Source of the DNA: Craterostigma plantagineum
Taxonomy: Eukaryota; Streptophyta; Magnoliopsida; Lamiales; Linderniaceae
Length of the DNA: 64,000 bases
NCBI GenBank assembly: GCA_027422505.1
Contig: JAPQWV010000001.1
Location: forward strand, 8,246,001 to 8,310,000
Direction: 5' to 3'
Shown here: positions 11,201-23,629 of the stretch, piece after piece
How positions within the stretch are numbered: position 1 is the stretch's first letter
Layout: each line of letters begins with the position of its first letter
Made by a program: the position numbers and the translations under genes
Notes under the pieces: model-generated
Seen by the model: only the letters and a program-made list of their open reading frames with translations
Told to the model about the DNA's origin: nothing
The model's database searches: none

Positions 11201-11318
11201 TTTTTCAAAAGTGCAATGGGTTATTAAGACTCTTCCAAAAATAGATTTAGGAATCATATCTGAACCCAAAACTAAATCTGCTAATCGAGAGGACCCATGT
11301 TTAAGTGGGTACCTAAAG
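8277..11318 (+). pseudogene. Copia-1 gag (Sirevirus type), multiply frameshifted
   Basis: The start is taken at MDAYSLGNDNRPP because the next residues align with Copia-2 gag (TRPPMLRQGDYSIWTNRFL). Pieces in changing frames give the gag core (KGMWDELHRMMQR, NEIYQRY), LPTEWKKISTQIR, and a knuckle CFNCGKADNFAREC in which the zinc-binding His is Asn. A long coiled coil follows (about 9590-9990, heptads such as IDSLEQQL and KIDELTKSL), then a Lys-rich tail ending WVPKAL and stop TAA near 11317. Frame changes occur near 8470, 8770, 8990, 10436 and 10890. A 3 kb gag with coiled coil is characteristic of Sireviruses. The product would be several fragments, and the altered knuckle adds a missense lesion. 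Confidence 0.85.
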
Positions 11319-11333
11319 CTCTCTAAATTGTTT

Positions 11334-14300
11334 TTGCAGATCCATCATGTGTGGTACCTCGACTCTGGTTGTTCCACACACATGACTGGTAATCAAGAGC
11401 TGCTGAGCAACTACACAGACCGACCTAACGGCAAAGTCAGATTTGGGAACAACGATTCAGCCCCGATTCTAGGACTTGGGGATATCATTCTGAAGAATCT
11501 GACCATCAAAGATGTCTCATACGTCGAAGGCCTCCGCCATAACTTGTTCAGCATAGGCCAATTCTGTGACAAAGGCTTCCAGGTGGTCTTCCATGCTGAC
11601 CGGTGCAGAATTTTGGATAGTCAGGACACAGAACTCCTTCAAGGACTTCGGAGATCCAATCTTTACACGATCAACCTGACGTTGTGCGGCCCTCGACAGC
11701 TGTATGCCTCATTTCTCAGACTGATTTACAGAGGAACAGCCTATGGCATCAACGACTGTCTCATCTAAACATGAAAGCTCTCCAACGTCTTTCTACGACA
11801 AAGTTGGTTCACGATCTTCCAACTATACAACTACAAAGGGAGCATCACTGTTCGGCATGTCAATTAGGAAAAATGAAGCGAGCATCTCATTACGTCAAGC
11901 AAATTGCGTCTACTTCTTGACCATTGGAACTAATTCACATGGATCTCTGTGGTCCGATGCAGACTCAGAGTATCAATGGAAGAAAGTATGTCCTAGTGAT
12001 TGTAGATGACTATTCTCGCTACACGTGGACAAAGTTCCTCCGAATGAAAGATGAGACTGGTGACTTGATTATCAATTTTGTGAACACAACTCAAAATGTG
12101 CTGCAACAGACTATTCAAGTTGTTCGAACAGACAACGGCACTGAGTTCAAGAACAATCACCTCAGTGAGTTTTATCAGAAACTTGGAATAAGTCAACAAT
12201 TTTCAGCCGCCAAAACACCTCAACAAAATGGGGTCGTTGAAAGGAAAAATCGAACACTAGTGGAAGCCGCTCGTACAATGCTGATCCAATCGGGACTTCC
12301 ACACTTTCTATGGGCTGAAGCAGTCAATACCGCTTGTTTTACTCAAAACAGGACGGTGGTTCACAACGGTTCAACAAGACTCCGTACGAGATTGTGAATA
12401 ATAGAGTGCCCAACATCTCTTTCCTTAAAGTCTTCGGGTGCAAGTGGTTTGTGGCGAACGACCGAGAGCAACGTGCAAAGTTCGACCCTAAAGCATTCGA
12501 AGCTACATTTGTCGGGTAGTGTTCAACATCAAAAGCGTACCGAGTATACATCAAGTCCAACCGAACTGTTAAGGAAAGCTATAATGTCACTTTCCACGAA
12601 GTGGCAGAAATGGCTTCTGGTCAATTCAGTCCAGGACCCGTGCCTAACCCGTTGGTTCCTGCTCAACTCAGTTCAGGACCCGTTCTCAACCCGTTGGCTT
12701 CTGAAGACAACAATTCAGAACCCGTAATCACTGGTGTGTTGGCACAAAACCAGCAGAAGATGGCAACAACTTCAGGATCAGTGTCAGATGAAGCAACGAA
12801 ACTTGCAATAGACGACTTGGATTCTCTCTTCGAACCGGTATATCGGTCATACACGACTACACCAACAATGGATTCTCTATCAAACGAGACCGACGTACCA
12901 AGTTCATCTCACACCTCTACCCAACCCGATTCAGAATTGCCACAGAACACCGAAGAACCTACAGTGGTCCTCGACGAAGTATCATCAGAGACGATCAATC
13001 CAAGTGCAATATTGGAACTTCCTCAGACAAATGATCAATCGGAGACTATAGGCAACCTAGATCCACAGATGGCTGACGCATCGACTTCAGCATTGCCTCA
13101 TGAGCGCAAGTGGACGAGAGGCCACTCGGTTGATCAGATAATTGGCGATCCTTCGGTCGGTGTGAGGACACGTCGTCAACACAGTCTTTTCAGTTGCTTC
13201 CTAAGCCAAAACGAGCCTACCAAAGTAGTAGACGCACTTCGAGACCCCGATTGGACAATTGCAATGCAAGAGGAAATCAATCAATTCGAACATCTTCAAG
13301 TGTGGACCTTGGTACCCCGTCCACATGGGAAAACAGTGGTCGGAACTAAATGGGTTTTCAAGAATAAGAAGAATGAAGATGGTGAAGTGATCCAGAACAA
13401 AGCAAGGCTAGTTGCTAAGGGATACAATCAACAGGAAGGCATCGACTACGACGAGACTTATGCTCCTGTTGCCCGTATCGAAGCTATCCGCCTCCTGCTG
13501 GCTTATGCGGCTCACAAAGACTTCAAAGTCTATCAGATGGATGTTAAAACCGCCTTTCTCAACGGCGTGTTAAAAGAAGAAGTCTACGTCGCTCAGAGCC
13601 GTAAGGTTTCGTTGATCAAGAACATCCCGATCATGTCTATTGCTTGGACAAAACTCTCTATGGAGTAAAACAAGCCCCACGTGCTTGGTACGAAGTCCTG
13701 AGTGATTTCCTCGTGAAGTCTGGATTCATACGAGGAACCATAGACACAACCCTCTTCATTAAATGGCATGACAAAGATCTGATGGTCGTCCAAGTATACG
13801 TCGACGACATCATCTTCGGATCAACAAATTCTCGGCTCTGCAAGAAGTTTGGAGATCTCATGAAGAGCAAATTCGAGATGAGTCACATGGGAGAGATGCA
13901 ATTTTTCTTAGGCCTTCAAGTCAGGCAGCTCAATGATGGAATTTTCATCAGTCAGACAGAATACATCAAGGATATTCTGAAGAAGTTTCATCAAGACCAG
14001 AGCAAGCCTCTCGGCACTCCTATGTCACCAAGCTGCAAGTTGGATGCCGATCCCTCTGGTAAATCGGTCGAGATTACACTGTATCGCAGTATTATTGGAT
14101 CTCTTATCTACCTCACTTCGAGTCGTCCGGTATCATGTTTGCCACCTGCTTGTGTGCCCGTTTTCAAGCCGATCCCAAAGAATCCCATATGCTCGCGGTC
14201 AAAAGAATTTTACGCTACCTTAAGGGCACCTCTACCCTTGGCCTATGGTATCCAAAGGGTACGAATTTTAAACTTATCGGCTACACTGACGCTGACTATG

Positions 14301-14732
14301 CAGGTTGCCGAATGGACAGGAAAAGCACGTCCGGTGGCGCTCAATTTCTAGGCGAAAAGCTGGTTTGCTGGTTATCCAAAAAGCAGAACTGTGTGTCCAC
14401 TTCGACGGCCGAAGCAGAATACGTAGCTGCCGCCAGCTGTTGCTCACAGAGGCTGTGGATGCGGACACAACTTCACGACTATGGGTATAATCTAAATAAT
14501 ATACCCATAAATAGTGATAGTCAGAGTGCAATTGCCATAACTTGCAATCCTGTTCATCATTCACGCACAAAACACATAGACATTAGATATCATTTTATCA
14601 AAGATCACGTAGAAAAAGGCACGATAGAGATGTACTTTGTGAACACGGAATTTCAACTAGCCGACATTTTCACCAAGGCCTTGGATGAGAAACGATTTCA
14701 ATTCATTGTTAGGCATGTTGAATCTTCCGTAA
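11334..14732 (+). pseudogene. Copia-1 pol: protease, integrase, RT, RNase H, broken
   Basis: In order: protease ([13 protein letters not shown], about 11350), the integrase zinc domain (LWHQRLSHLN...CSACQLGKMKR), the integrase core ([33 protein letters not shown], giving D-D-E), RT ([30 protein letters not shown]) and RNase H (YTDADYAGC, STAEAEYVAA, HHSRTKHIDIRYHF, QLADIFTKAL). Frames change near 11735, 11920, 12360, 13600 and 14130, and FVGY has become FVG-stop at about 12517. Catalytic motifs survive but no full polyprotein can be made. The 3' limit is set by homology with the Copia-2 pol end; the last frame runs on to 14947 without further similarity. SIRE assignment rests on the RT motif [10 protein letters not shown] and the linked env-like gene. 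Confidence 0.9.
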
Positions 14733-14814
14733 TATGTGCATTACCTGATCTTCTGTGCTATCACATGCTCTATTCTATGTGTTTTCTATGCTTATTTGTC
14801 CTTATCTTGCGTGA

Positions 14815-14930
14815 TAAAAATAATATAAAAATAAAATATAATAATAAAAATAATATAAAAATAAAATATAATAATAAAAATAATAAAAAAATATACAATA
14901 TATATTCCTATATATATATAATAAAGGGGT
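14815..14930. repeat. AT microsatellite-like tandem repeat after Copia-1 pol
   Basis: A 28-bp A/T unit (AATAATATAAAAATAAAATA core) is duplicated and grades into TATATA. It creates the artificial Asn/Lys-rich end of the last pol frame. Confidence 0.8.
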
Positions 14931-17900
14931 ATGACGAAATCCTTTAGGATGCTTTGATCTAAAGTCACTTAGAATTTTACCCCGACATGCGATCGATTTA
15001 ATTGCTTAAAATTTGTCAGTCTACGTCGCATTCTTGTGTCTAAAAGGTCATTTGATTGTTCCACTAGACAAAAAGTGACTCAACATGCGTGAGGATTCAA
15101 GCCTTGTTCCTTTTTCGCTTCTCTGGATCTACTTCTCGAGTGAGTAGCACATAAATTACTTGTCTTACCCAGTGATTCTTGGTGTCATACTCATCTTGCG
15201 TTAGATCGTCAGGAAAATGATAAGGGAGTTTAGGATATTCCTCATGCGGCCTTATATAAATTTCCCCACCCATTAGCCCTTAGTCATCCACTTCTGAGCC
15301 TTCTCCGATGTACTTTTCTTCATTTGAAACCCATTCCCAGCCTTGAACCGAACTCTATACTCTTCGAATGGTTTTTCAAACGAGAAAAGGAGGGGGAGAT
15401 AACAAAAGAAAAAGTAAGATGATGACAAAAGAAGGCATTGCTCAAAGTGCAAATATCAGACCAAAGGAACCGGCCTTCCGACTACCTTGTAGAAGTGGCA
15501 TGGTTCCTGCTGTGAACTTCTCCAATGATAATCTCGTACGCTCGTCAGAGCGGCTGGAAGAGGAGCACTACGAAGTGAACTTCTCCAACGATAATCCGGT
15601 CTTATATCGGGAAACGAGAAGAGGAGTGCAGCCTCGGGTACGAATTCCATAACCGAGAACTTCTCCAATTTGATAATCTCTGAAACCTCTATGGGGATTA
15701 AGAGAAGATGAGCTCGGTATCGGCCCGAGAACCAACAAAAAGAACTTCGCCTACGATAATCTCCTAGAGCCTCATGGAGAAGCGGAGCTTCAGCTTGAGC
15801 ATAACATAAAAAGGGATAGTTCTTAAAAGAAAAGGAGGGAGAAAAGATTGAAAAGACGCCGAAAAAAAAAGGGAGACAGACGTAGAATTGGAAGACGATG
15901 ACTCACTTTCCTTTAAATTCCTTCCGTTCTAAGTCCTAGCCAAATTATAACCTTTACAACCCTTTGATTCCACATAGACGGTCTCTCGCTTCGGTGAAAT
16001 GATTAAAAATGCCTATCACAGGTAAATTGACTAAAAATTGCTTGTGTTGACTTGAGTGATAAAAATATAAAAATTCCAAGATAGCTAATTGAGAGCAAGA
16101 GCGAACCTAGTGAGAGTTGTCGAAATGGACCAGTCTATGGACTTAGGACTTTATTTTGACGACATGACTTGACGGCATTTTCTTCTTTCAAATGTCTCGT
16201 AAAATTTTAGGCGTGACGATTGATCGAAGCAAATGAAAAAATAAAAAATATATATACATATATATAATAATAAATAAATAATAAATAATAAAATTCGCAC
16301 ATTTTGACATGAAATGTTATGTTTCATATGCGTTGAATTGAATAAATGAGAATTTCTTTAAGTATATCGCACATTCTAAATGCAATGTTAGATTGCATTG
16401 GTACTGAATTGTTTAAATGCGATAAATTTTTCATTGCTTCTACCCTCACACAATATTTTAAAGTACATGTTTTCGGGGACCATGTATACATGCTTACTTG
16501 GTAAATTTGTGTGCTCGTGACTTGAATTGATTTCATATGCTTGCATAATTAGTCAATTCTTGTGCATCAATTGAGGGGGAACAAGTATAAGACTTGTAGA
16601 TTAGCTCCAAATATTTTTGACGTTTTTCTCTAAGTATTTCAGATCTTTCAAAATTAAGGAGCGAGACGTCGACACTACAAAGAGAGGAGCTAGACACAAG
16701 TCCAAATATTTCAAAGATAAAATTGCCAAAAATAAGTGTTGATTAACTCCATTATGACTAACGCTTATCTCTAAGTGGTACAAATTTTTAAATTTCTGCC
16801 AGGGGAGCTAGACGTTACTACACAGAAAATACAGGGAGTTAATTGCATTTATTTTAATTACTAAGGGGGAGCCTTACAAAGGGTGTTATTTTGAAATAGG
16901 GGTCAATCTGAAAATTTCAGAAGTACTTACTATCGAGAAATTAGATAGAAGATTTAATTCACGATCATAAGTTTCTCGATCGTAAACAGTGTTGGAAACA
17001 ATTTTGATTGGCCGCGATAATTTGCGTCCGAAAAATTTTCTATTGAGAGGAAATTTTCAAATTAAAAATTTCTCGAGCGCAAATAGTAATGGGCCTGATC
17101 CATTTAATCGCAAAATGTCCAATCGCAAACCCAACATTGCTTAATGCTAGTTAATAAAAGTTTAACGTTTATCAGTCGAAAAACTTTTTCTCACGCAACC
17201 CTAATCGCAAAAAATCTCTCTAGCGAAAAACTTTCACAGACAGCTTAAAATTCTCAAAATCTTTCGATTTTCAACACCAAACTGTCTGTTTAAGGTAGAA
17301 ATGAGATTCTTTTGACATTTGCGTGTGATTTACTTTCATTAGCATCTGCATTTTGAATCGCATGTTTAGACTTAGATTTTCGACTATTCTTCAAAACTGA
17401 GAAATCGTATACTGTTTTTGTAGTGATTTAGGCTTGATTTTGAACTTTGTCTGAGTTTAATGCCTGCACTTAAGATAGTTTCGTTATTCTCTATGAATTT
17501 GGTAGAAGGAATCATCGGAAAATCTGCATCTTCGACTGTAATTTGAGTTTTGATGAAACTGGGTATTTGAATGTTTAAAGCCATCGAAGAACTTTGTCGA
17601 TCGCAAACAGTCTTAATTGAATTCCGATTTAATTGAGATACTGTTTGTGTAGAATTAGTTTTTCGATTGGTAAAATTCTGATTTAGTCGCTAAGATAGAA
17701 GATTTTGACCGAAAAAAAATACTTACCATCGAGAAATCTAATTAGGAATTTGTGAGCGAAAAACTTACGCACTGATTAGACAATTTAGATGCAAATTTTA
17801 TCGAGCGTAAAACTTATTATTGCAAAATAGAATTTTCGATTTAATTTCAATTTGGTCGCAAAAATTTAGCAGCGAAAAATTATTTTTTCAACACTTAATT

Positions 17901-18589
17901 TTTCGATCGTAAAATTCGCCGCTTAGGACCTAATTGATCGGAAAATTTCTCGATGTTTGACTTAGTCTTTCGTTGACTAATTTCTCGATAAAATTATATC
18001 GCAGCGAGAAAAAAAATCTACTTTCAATCGAAAATCAAATACCGCTCGACAAATTTCAAATCGAGAATTTTATTCAATCGAAGAAAATTTCTCGATTTTA
18101 AATTTACCTGAGACGTAATTTCTCGATCGTAAATTTGCACGGAATTTTTCTCGATCGTAAAATTGATCGACTACAGTCACGCTTTCAACTTCAACACTTA
18201 GGAAATTTTTCCAAGTCTTTTACACTGTAGCTAATAATAGCGGATAAAATTCTTTGATCGCAAAATTTAGACAGAATTCATTCAATTGAAATCAGTATAT
18301 AGGAAATCAAATTGCAATTCAATTTTCTCGACCGAAAATTTTCTCGGCATGAACAGTGACTTACTGATTTAATACTTAGCGAAATATTTTGAACAATTTT
18401 TCACGCGATTTATACTTCATTCGAAATTACATTCATGCCATCACGATTTTTGAAATTGAACTTACACTATGCATTTGATATGATTTCGATTCAAAATTCA
18501 TCGAACATGCTAGTACTTGCGATATTACTATAGTTTGATGAAATTTATTCATATTTCGACTGAAAATAAAATTGAACTAATAAACTTTA
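14931..18589 (+). other. Copia-1 spacer between pol and env-like gene
   Basis: No gene is visible. It holds purine tracts like the PPT (GAGGGGGAACAAG near 16572, AGGGGAGC at 16801, AAGGGGGAGCC near 16863), a set of GAACTTCTCCAA-N-GATAAT repeats (15514-15780), and from 16900 dense GAAAATTT/CTCGATCGTAAA words. Multiple PPT-like tracts are a Sirevirus trait. Confidence 0.7.
15514..15780 (+). repeat. Degenerate GAACTTCTCCAAYGATAAT repeat
   Basis: Copies begin at 15514, 15577, 15657 and 15742 (spacing 63, 80, 85). The core is GAACTTCTCCAA followed by GATAATCTC. Its function is unknown. Confidence 0.6.
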
Positions 18590-18606
18590 TATATCTTATT
18601 TTTCAG
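18590..18606 (+). promoter_or_regulatory. Candidate 3' splice site abutting the env-like ATG
   Basis: A T-rich tract ends CTTATTTTTCAG exactly before ATGGATCGC, a textbook plant acceptor. It would place the env-like ATG first in a spliced mRNA. Confidence 0.5.
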
Positions 18607-21600
18607 ATGGATCGCTATCCAAGATATAATCACATATACGACCACAACCTGTATCTGAAGGTCCAGGATACAAATTTTCAGCTCGATCTGAGCACCTTTC
18701 GATGCCCGGACGAGATCATTGTCTCTATCCTGAGAGGTCACCCCATCTGGCATGCGTTAACGGTCACCGCATCAGTGCCAATGGTATATCTCCAGCAGTT
18801 CTGGGGCTGCATACAAGGAGAAGTGGACAATGGAGCCTTCAGATTCTCAACAAGGATCGGGACGCGGCATATCAGCATGGACAAGAACCAGTTCGGCATG
18901 GTACTGGACTTGCCCCACAGCAATAATTACGACCCGCTCCCATCCGATGCTGAGATGATTCAAGACTTCTTGTACATGGGATACCAACCGCCGCTCACAA
19001 GATTAGCTCAGGTCCAGAGCAGCGGAATCCCACACCCGTGGAAGACACTATTCGGAATAGTGAATAAGTGTCTGTCGCCCAAGCACGCAAGATTTGATAA
19101 GGGCAACATCAACATTTTGAGGATCTTCCACGGCATCGCCTTCGCAAGAAATTATGACTACACTCAGCTGACCTGGAACGACCTCGCGGACCAGATTCGG
19201 CAGAAGGAGAATCGGCGATCAAAGAACGTGCCTTATGCTCGGTGGTTCAGCATCATCATCAGGGAGATCATGGCGCTGCACCAGACCATCCCTACTCTGC
19301 CTCCTGGCGGAAATTACCAACCACCAAGGCTTAAGTTCTTCCACAACCCACGGCTCACGAACCTGGACCAACCGTCGATGCCGATCTCATTCGAGCTCCT
19401 ACGTCTCGCAGACCCCAACGAAGCCGTCTACAAGCTATACTGTCGGGACAGGATTCTCACCGAGGAAATGATTCGAGGGCCCCCGACAGTGCTTGGAGCT
19501 AACCCTCACCTACAACAACAACAGCTAAGCCCTGAGGACGCGATGATTGATGATGTCGCTCAGGAGCTAGCTCAGGAGCCAACATTGGTCGAAGAGCCAA
19601 TGCCCGACGTAGATGATACCCTGATAGACGTCGTGGCTACAGAGATGGAGCTCGAGGCTCCTGCACTCGAATTACAAGTGGAAGAGCCCGTACATGTTGG
19701 CGTGCTCGAAGAAACTTTTGAGGAAGTTCTTCAACAAGAAGCACAGCCCGAAACGGAAATGGAGCACACTTCACTTCCACTGGTGACAGATCAGACATTG
19801 GAGAACGTCGATCGAGATCGTACTCCTCACACCGTCGCCCCGTCTGACGCAGAGTCTGACGAGGAAATCAGTCTGATCAGGAGGACTCCCAGAAGACTCA
19901 GTATTCAGTTGGAGCCGCTCTTTCCAGCAGTCACCACCGCACCAGATACTACGCTAACCACAACGACAAGTGTTGCCGGCACTTCTTCGCTCAATCTTGA
20001 GTCGCAACCAACCAACATGGTGTCTGGTTCGCAGGCGCAACCTGAGCCTGTCTTAACACCCATAGAGACGAATCCTCCAGATTCGACTCGAGGATTGGTG
20101 GAAGTCTCATACAGTCACAACCTCTAGTGACAGTGAGCCAACCCACAGAGTCGGTGTCTACTCAAGGGTTGATAACAGGCGACATCAGTCGTCCTGGTCC
20201 ATCTCAGGAGGCGTCCGCACCCTCGTGACGAACGAGCAGTTCCAGGCCGCTCTCTCTGCCGCTGTACAGTCTATGGAAGACAAAATCACGGAGAGAGTAC
20301 TCCACGCACTCGAGGCATCCCGAAGAGATACCGGGAAAGCACCTGCCTCTGAAGGCCCTTCGTCACAAATCAACCCCACACCTCCACAACCCACATCCAC
20401 CGACCCTCTAGCCACTTCATCCATCCTCATCAATCCATACACAATCCCCATCTCCGAGCTCCACGACATTCTCCTCGCCCGTCTGATAGGTCTTTCCATC
20501 CGATCGCCGCAAGAAGAATCCCTCTATAGGCGATTGGTGGACCACCCTGAGCCACCGACTGACACCTGCCGAGGCCAAAGCTCCCACTCACGGCGCAGAC
20601 ATGACGATCCTGACGATCAGGACCCTCATGAGGGGGAGAAGAGGCCAAGGACATCAACAAGTGGCCAAGGACAAGGCTCGGGCGCCACGCAGACAAGCGC
20701 TGGAGCTGGTGAAACCCAAACACAAACCCACCAAACACAAACTACCCAAACTACCTACACCACGCACCGCACCGCCCACATCGACCCACCAACCTTTCAC
20801 CTCAGGACGCCTCCGCCCACACCACCGATCCACTCAAGCCCCTTGCTTCCGGAAGAATAAGCAAGTGCTGCGATGCTTGTAGCTCTAGCAGCTACCCAAG
20901 CCACTCCCTCAGTCGCTCCAGACCAACCGGGACCCTCTGGACAAGGCATCAATCCACACGAGGCCCTAGACAAGTACATCTTCGAAGGACAGTGGATGAC
21001 CCATTCCATGCCCGAGGAGCATCAAAGGCGACGGCTTCACGACGTTCGGCGCTTTCTACAACAAGCGTCGATAGACCTCTTAATCATAGAAGACGACGAG
21101 CTTCAGGAAGGTGAAGACTACGAGCGAGTTATCCCAAGGCTACCAGAATTAATCGCTCAACAGGCGGTTCCCTCTCCAAGGCTAACGCCAGGGACCGTCC
21201 GGATCGACACGCAATGGGAAAACATCCAAATATAAATTCCCTTCCTAGAAGAAGTTCGTGAGAATATTTGGAGGTCTCTGGACAGAGTGAAGAAGCCGAA
21301 CGAGTTCGATCTTAGAGGGATCTCTCATTGGGATCAGCAGAAGAGGATGACCTACCTCTGGATGCTGACCAAACTAGGATCTGATGTTAGGCTGGGGATG
21401 ACTAAGGCACAAGCCAAGAGCCATTATAAGAGTCTCTCCCCAATAAGCCAACTACTCAGCATCTACTGTGACAAAGGAGGACTTCCAACACCTCACTACA
21501 TCATCGAACGAGTGGACAGGACCCGAGAGGAACTGAGCGAGAGCGACCTGCCGTACCTCCCCGCCGATGAAGTGTACCGTCTTTATCAGCTATACGTGGA

Positions 21601-21889
21601 GAAGTACAAAGGTCTTTAGGGCTTCATCAAGAAAGAAGGCCTCGAAGGGCTCTACCGGTTCATGATGCGACAAGTCAAGTACTTCGCCGCTCACGACCTT
21701 CAAATGGCGCTTGAGAGCAATATGAAGAAGGTCAACATGACCGCTTCGCTCAACAAAGGACCTGAGATCGAAGGGCTTCCCAACAATCCACGCGCACATC
21801 AGCTCAGTCCTAGGCATCACCTACCACAATCCAATAGCAAAGAAGAATAGGTTGATGCTGAAGACTGAGATTCATATGTTTTGTGATGG
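18607..21889 (+). pseudogene. Copia-1 env-like gene, 5' part (interrupted)
   Basis: The start chosen is MDRYPRYNHIYDH at 18607, after the acceptor-like site; the open frame itself begins further up at 18517. The first frame (to 20127) has an N-terminal domain with HPIWHALTVTASVPMVYLQQFW and MDKNQFGMVLDLP. Similar sequences are known beside plant Copia pol genes. An acidic Glu-rich and then Pro/Thr-rich linker follows. Later frames (20225-20860, 20873-21235, 21287-21619) encode a C-terminal domain continuing past an in-frame TAG (21617) to MRQVKYFAAHDLQMALE. This matches Copia-2 LRQVRFFATNDLQMAVE. I see no signal peptide or membrane segment, so 'env-like' describes position only. The gene is cut at DGT by Copia-2 and resumes at 46974. 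Confidence 0.75.
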
Positions 21890-21894
21890 GACGC

Positions 21895-22187
21895 TGTTAG
21901 GATATTTATAGATTGTGTCAATAGTTTAAGTCTTGGGATTGTAATTACCCTTTTAGCTTGGGCTTTGGACTAGAATGTATTTAGTTAATCTTTAGTGTTT
22001 GGGCCTTAATATACCTAAGGTTAATGTGGTATATAAGGTTTTACCTTCACTATTTTTAGAGTTAATCAAAGAACAAAAGGCTAACCCTATTTTTCACACA
22101 ATACACACACTTGAAGGTGAGAACCTCTCCCTTTTTCATTCCATCAAAGCCTCTTTGATTCCTTGTTTGGTGCAATCGGGACCAACA
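21895..22187 (+). repeat. Copia-2 5' LTR
   Basis: It is 293 bp, from TGTTAGGATATT to GGGACCAACA. It keeps a TATA box (TATATAAGG, 22030-22038) lost from the 3' copy. Confidence 0.95.
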
Positions 22188-22189
22188 AG

Positions 22190-22201
22190 TGGTATCAGAG
22201 C
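22190..22201 (+). promoter_or_regulatory. Copia-2 primer binding site
   Basis: TGGTATCAGAGC, two bases after the LTR; initiator-methionine tRNA type. Confidence 0.95.
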
Positions 22202-23629
22202 AAACGTGGATCGATCTGCATTGATTTGAATTCAGTTTCGTTCGATTCTGAGAAAGATCAAAGGTGTTTTAGGCAAAAATCACTTTCGGGCATTTTGAGC
22301 TCGTTTTGGGGTTATAATGCTTCGTTTTTGTGTTTAAAACCTTTCCCCAGATCGATTCAATGCCTAAAATGTTTTTAGAACACTTTTGGATCAGTTTTAA
22401 CGAGTTTTGAGCAAGATCGAAGCAAAAATTCCTCATAAAAAGTCATATCGACCTCTCTCTGTTTTTGGTCGATTTGATCCGCTTTTTGTTGTTTTTAGCT
22501 CACAAATCGGTCGAATATGTGTTTAGGGAAGAATTTCTGAAGTTTTGGTTCAAGTTTGTGTGATTTTGGTTGAGATTTGAGTGAAAACGGACGATTTTCT
22601 GGTAAAACTCGCGACAAGCAATGGAACAGTAACTTAGTGTTCTTGGCCGCGAAATTTCTTGCTGTGTCGTTCAAGTCCGCGAAATTTTCATATCCGAGAA
22701 ATTTCATTCTGAGAATCTTTCTAAAACCGCGAAAATTTCACTTTCAGTCCATTTTTCTCAACTGCCTAGCTTGTGAAAATCTGAGAAACTTTTATATCCG
22801 AGAAATTTCATTCCATGAATCTTTCTAAAACCGCGAAAATTTCTCTGTTTCACATCACTGTCACTTCATTTTTTTTTTCTCAACTGCTTACTCTTCAAAA
22901 TCCGAGAAACTTTATATGCGAGAAATTTCATTTCGAGAATTTATCTAAATCGCGAAAATACCTCTGTGTCACTTCATCTTTTCTCAACTGCTCACTTTCA
23001 AAATCTGAGAAATTCTATACCCGAGAAAGTCTAGTCCTAGAACTTATCTAAGTCGAGAAATTTCTTAAAAACCGAGAAATTTTGCAAATCCGCATAAATT
23101 CTTTGAAACTGAGGAAGTTTGTCAAATCCAAGAAATTTTCAGCCGAGAAAGTTTATTTCCTCAGAGAAAATTTTTCAAAACCACGATTTTTCAAATCCGA
23201 GAAACTTTCTCGATGCGAAATTTCTTGCGAAGTTTTAAAATCCTCAACTGAGAAACCTTCTCACATGACAAGTTTTAAAATCCGAGAAAATCATTTTCAA
23301 CAGAGAATTTGTTTTTCCTTTTTCTGTCCGAGAATCTTTCATTAAACTCACACAAACACGAAAATTTCTCAACCAAAATTTCTTGGGTAATTTATCTTGT
23401 AATCACGAACATCTTCTCAAACCGCAATTTTTTTTCTCGTGTTAAATTCTTTCTCGTGTTGAAATTTTTCCTCAAACTCATTCAAGTCTTGATCCCTTAC
23501 ACTTTAATCCTATCCCCCTAGACCACTTTTGACAAAATTTACTCCTCAAATCTCGTTTTTAAATTTCTAGAACTTCTCCGAACTTCAAGATATATTTTCC
23601 CTTCATACGTTTTCGACCATCACACATGT
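22202..23629 (+). other. Copia-2 leader, first part, with CCGAGAAATTT repeats
   Basis: This is non-coding. From about 22650 to 23500 it is a dense array of short words (CCGAGAAATTT, CGCGAAAATTTC, ATCCGAGAAAC). It ends at the Gypsy-1 target duplication (CATGT, 23625-23629) and resumes at 34970. Confidence 0.75.
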
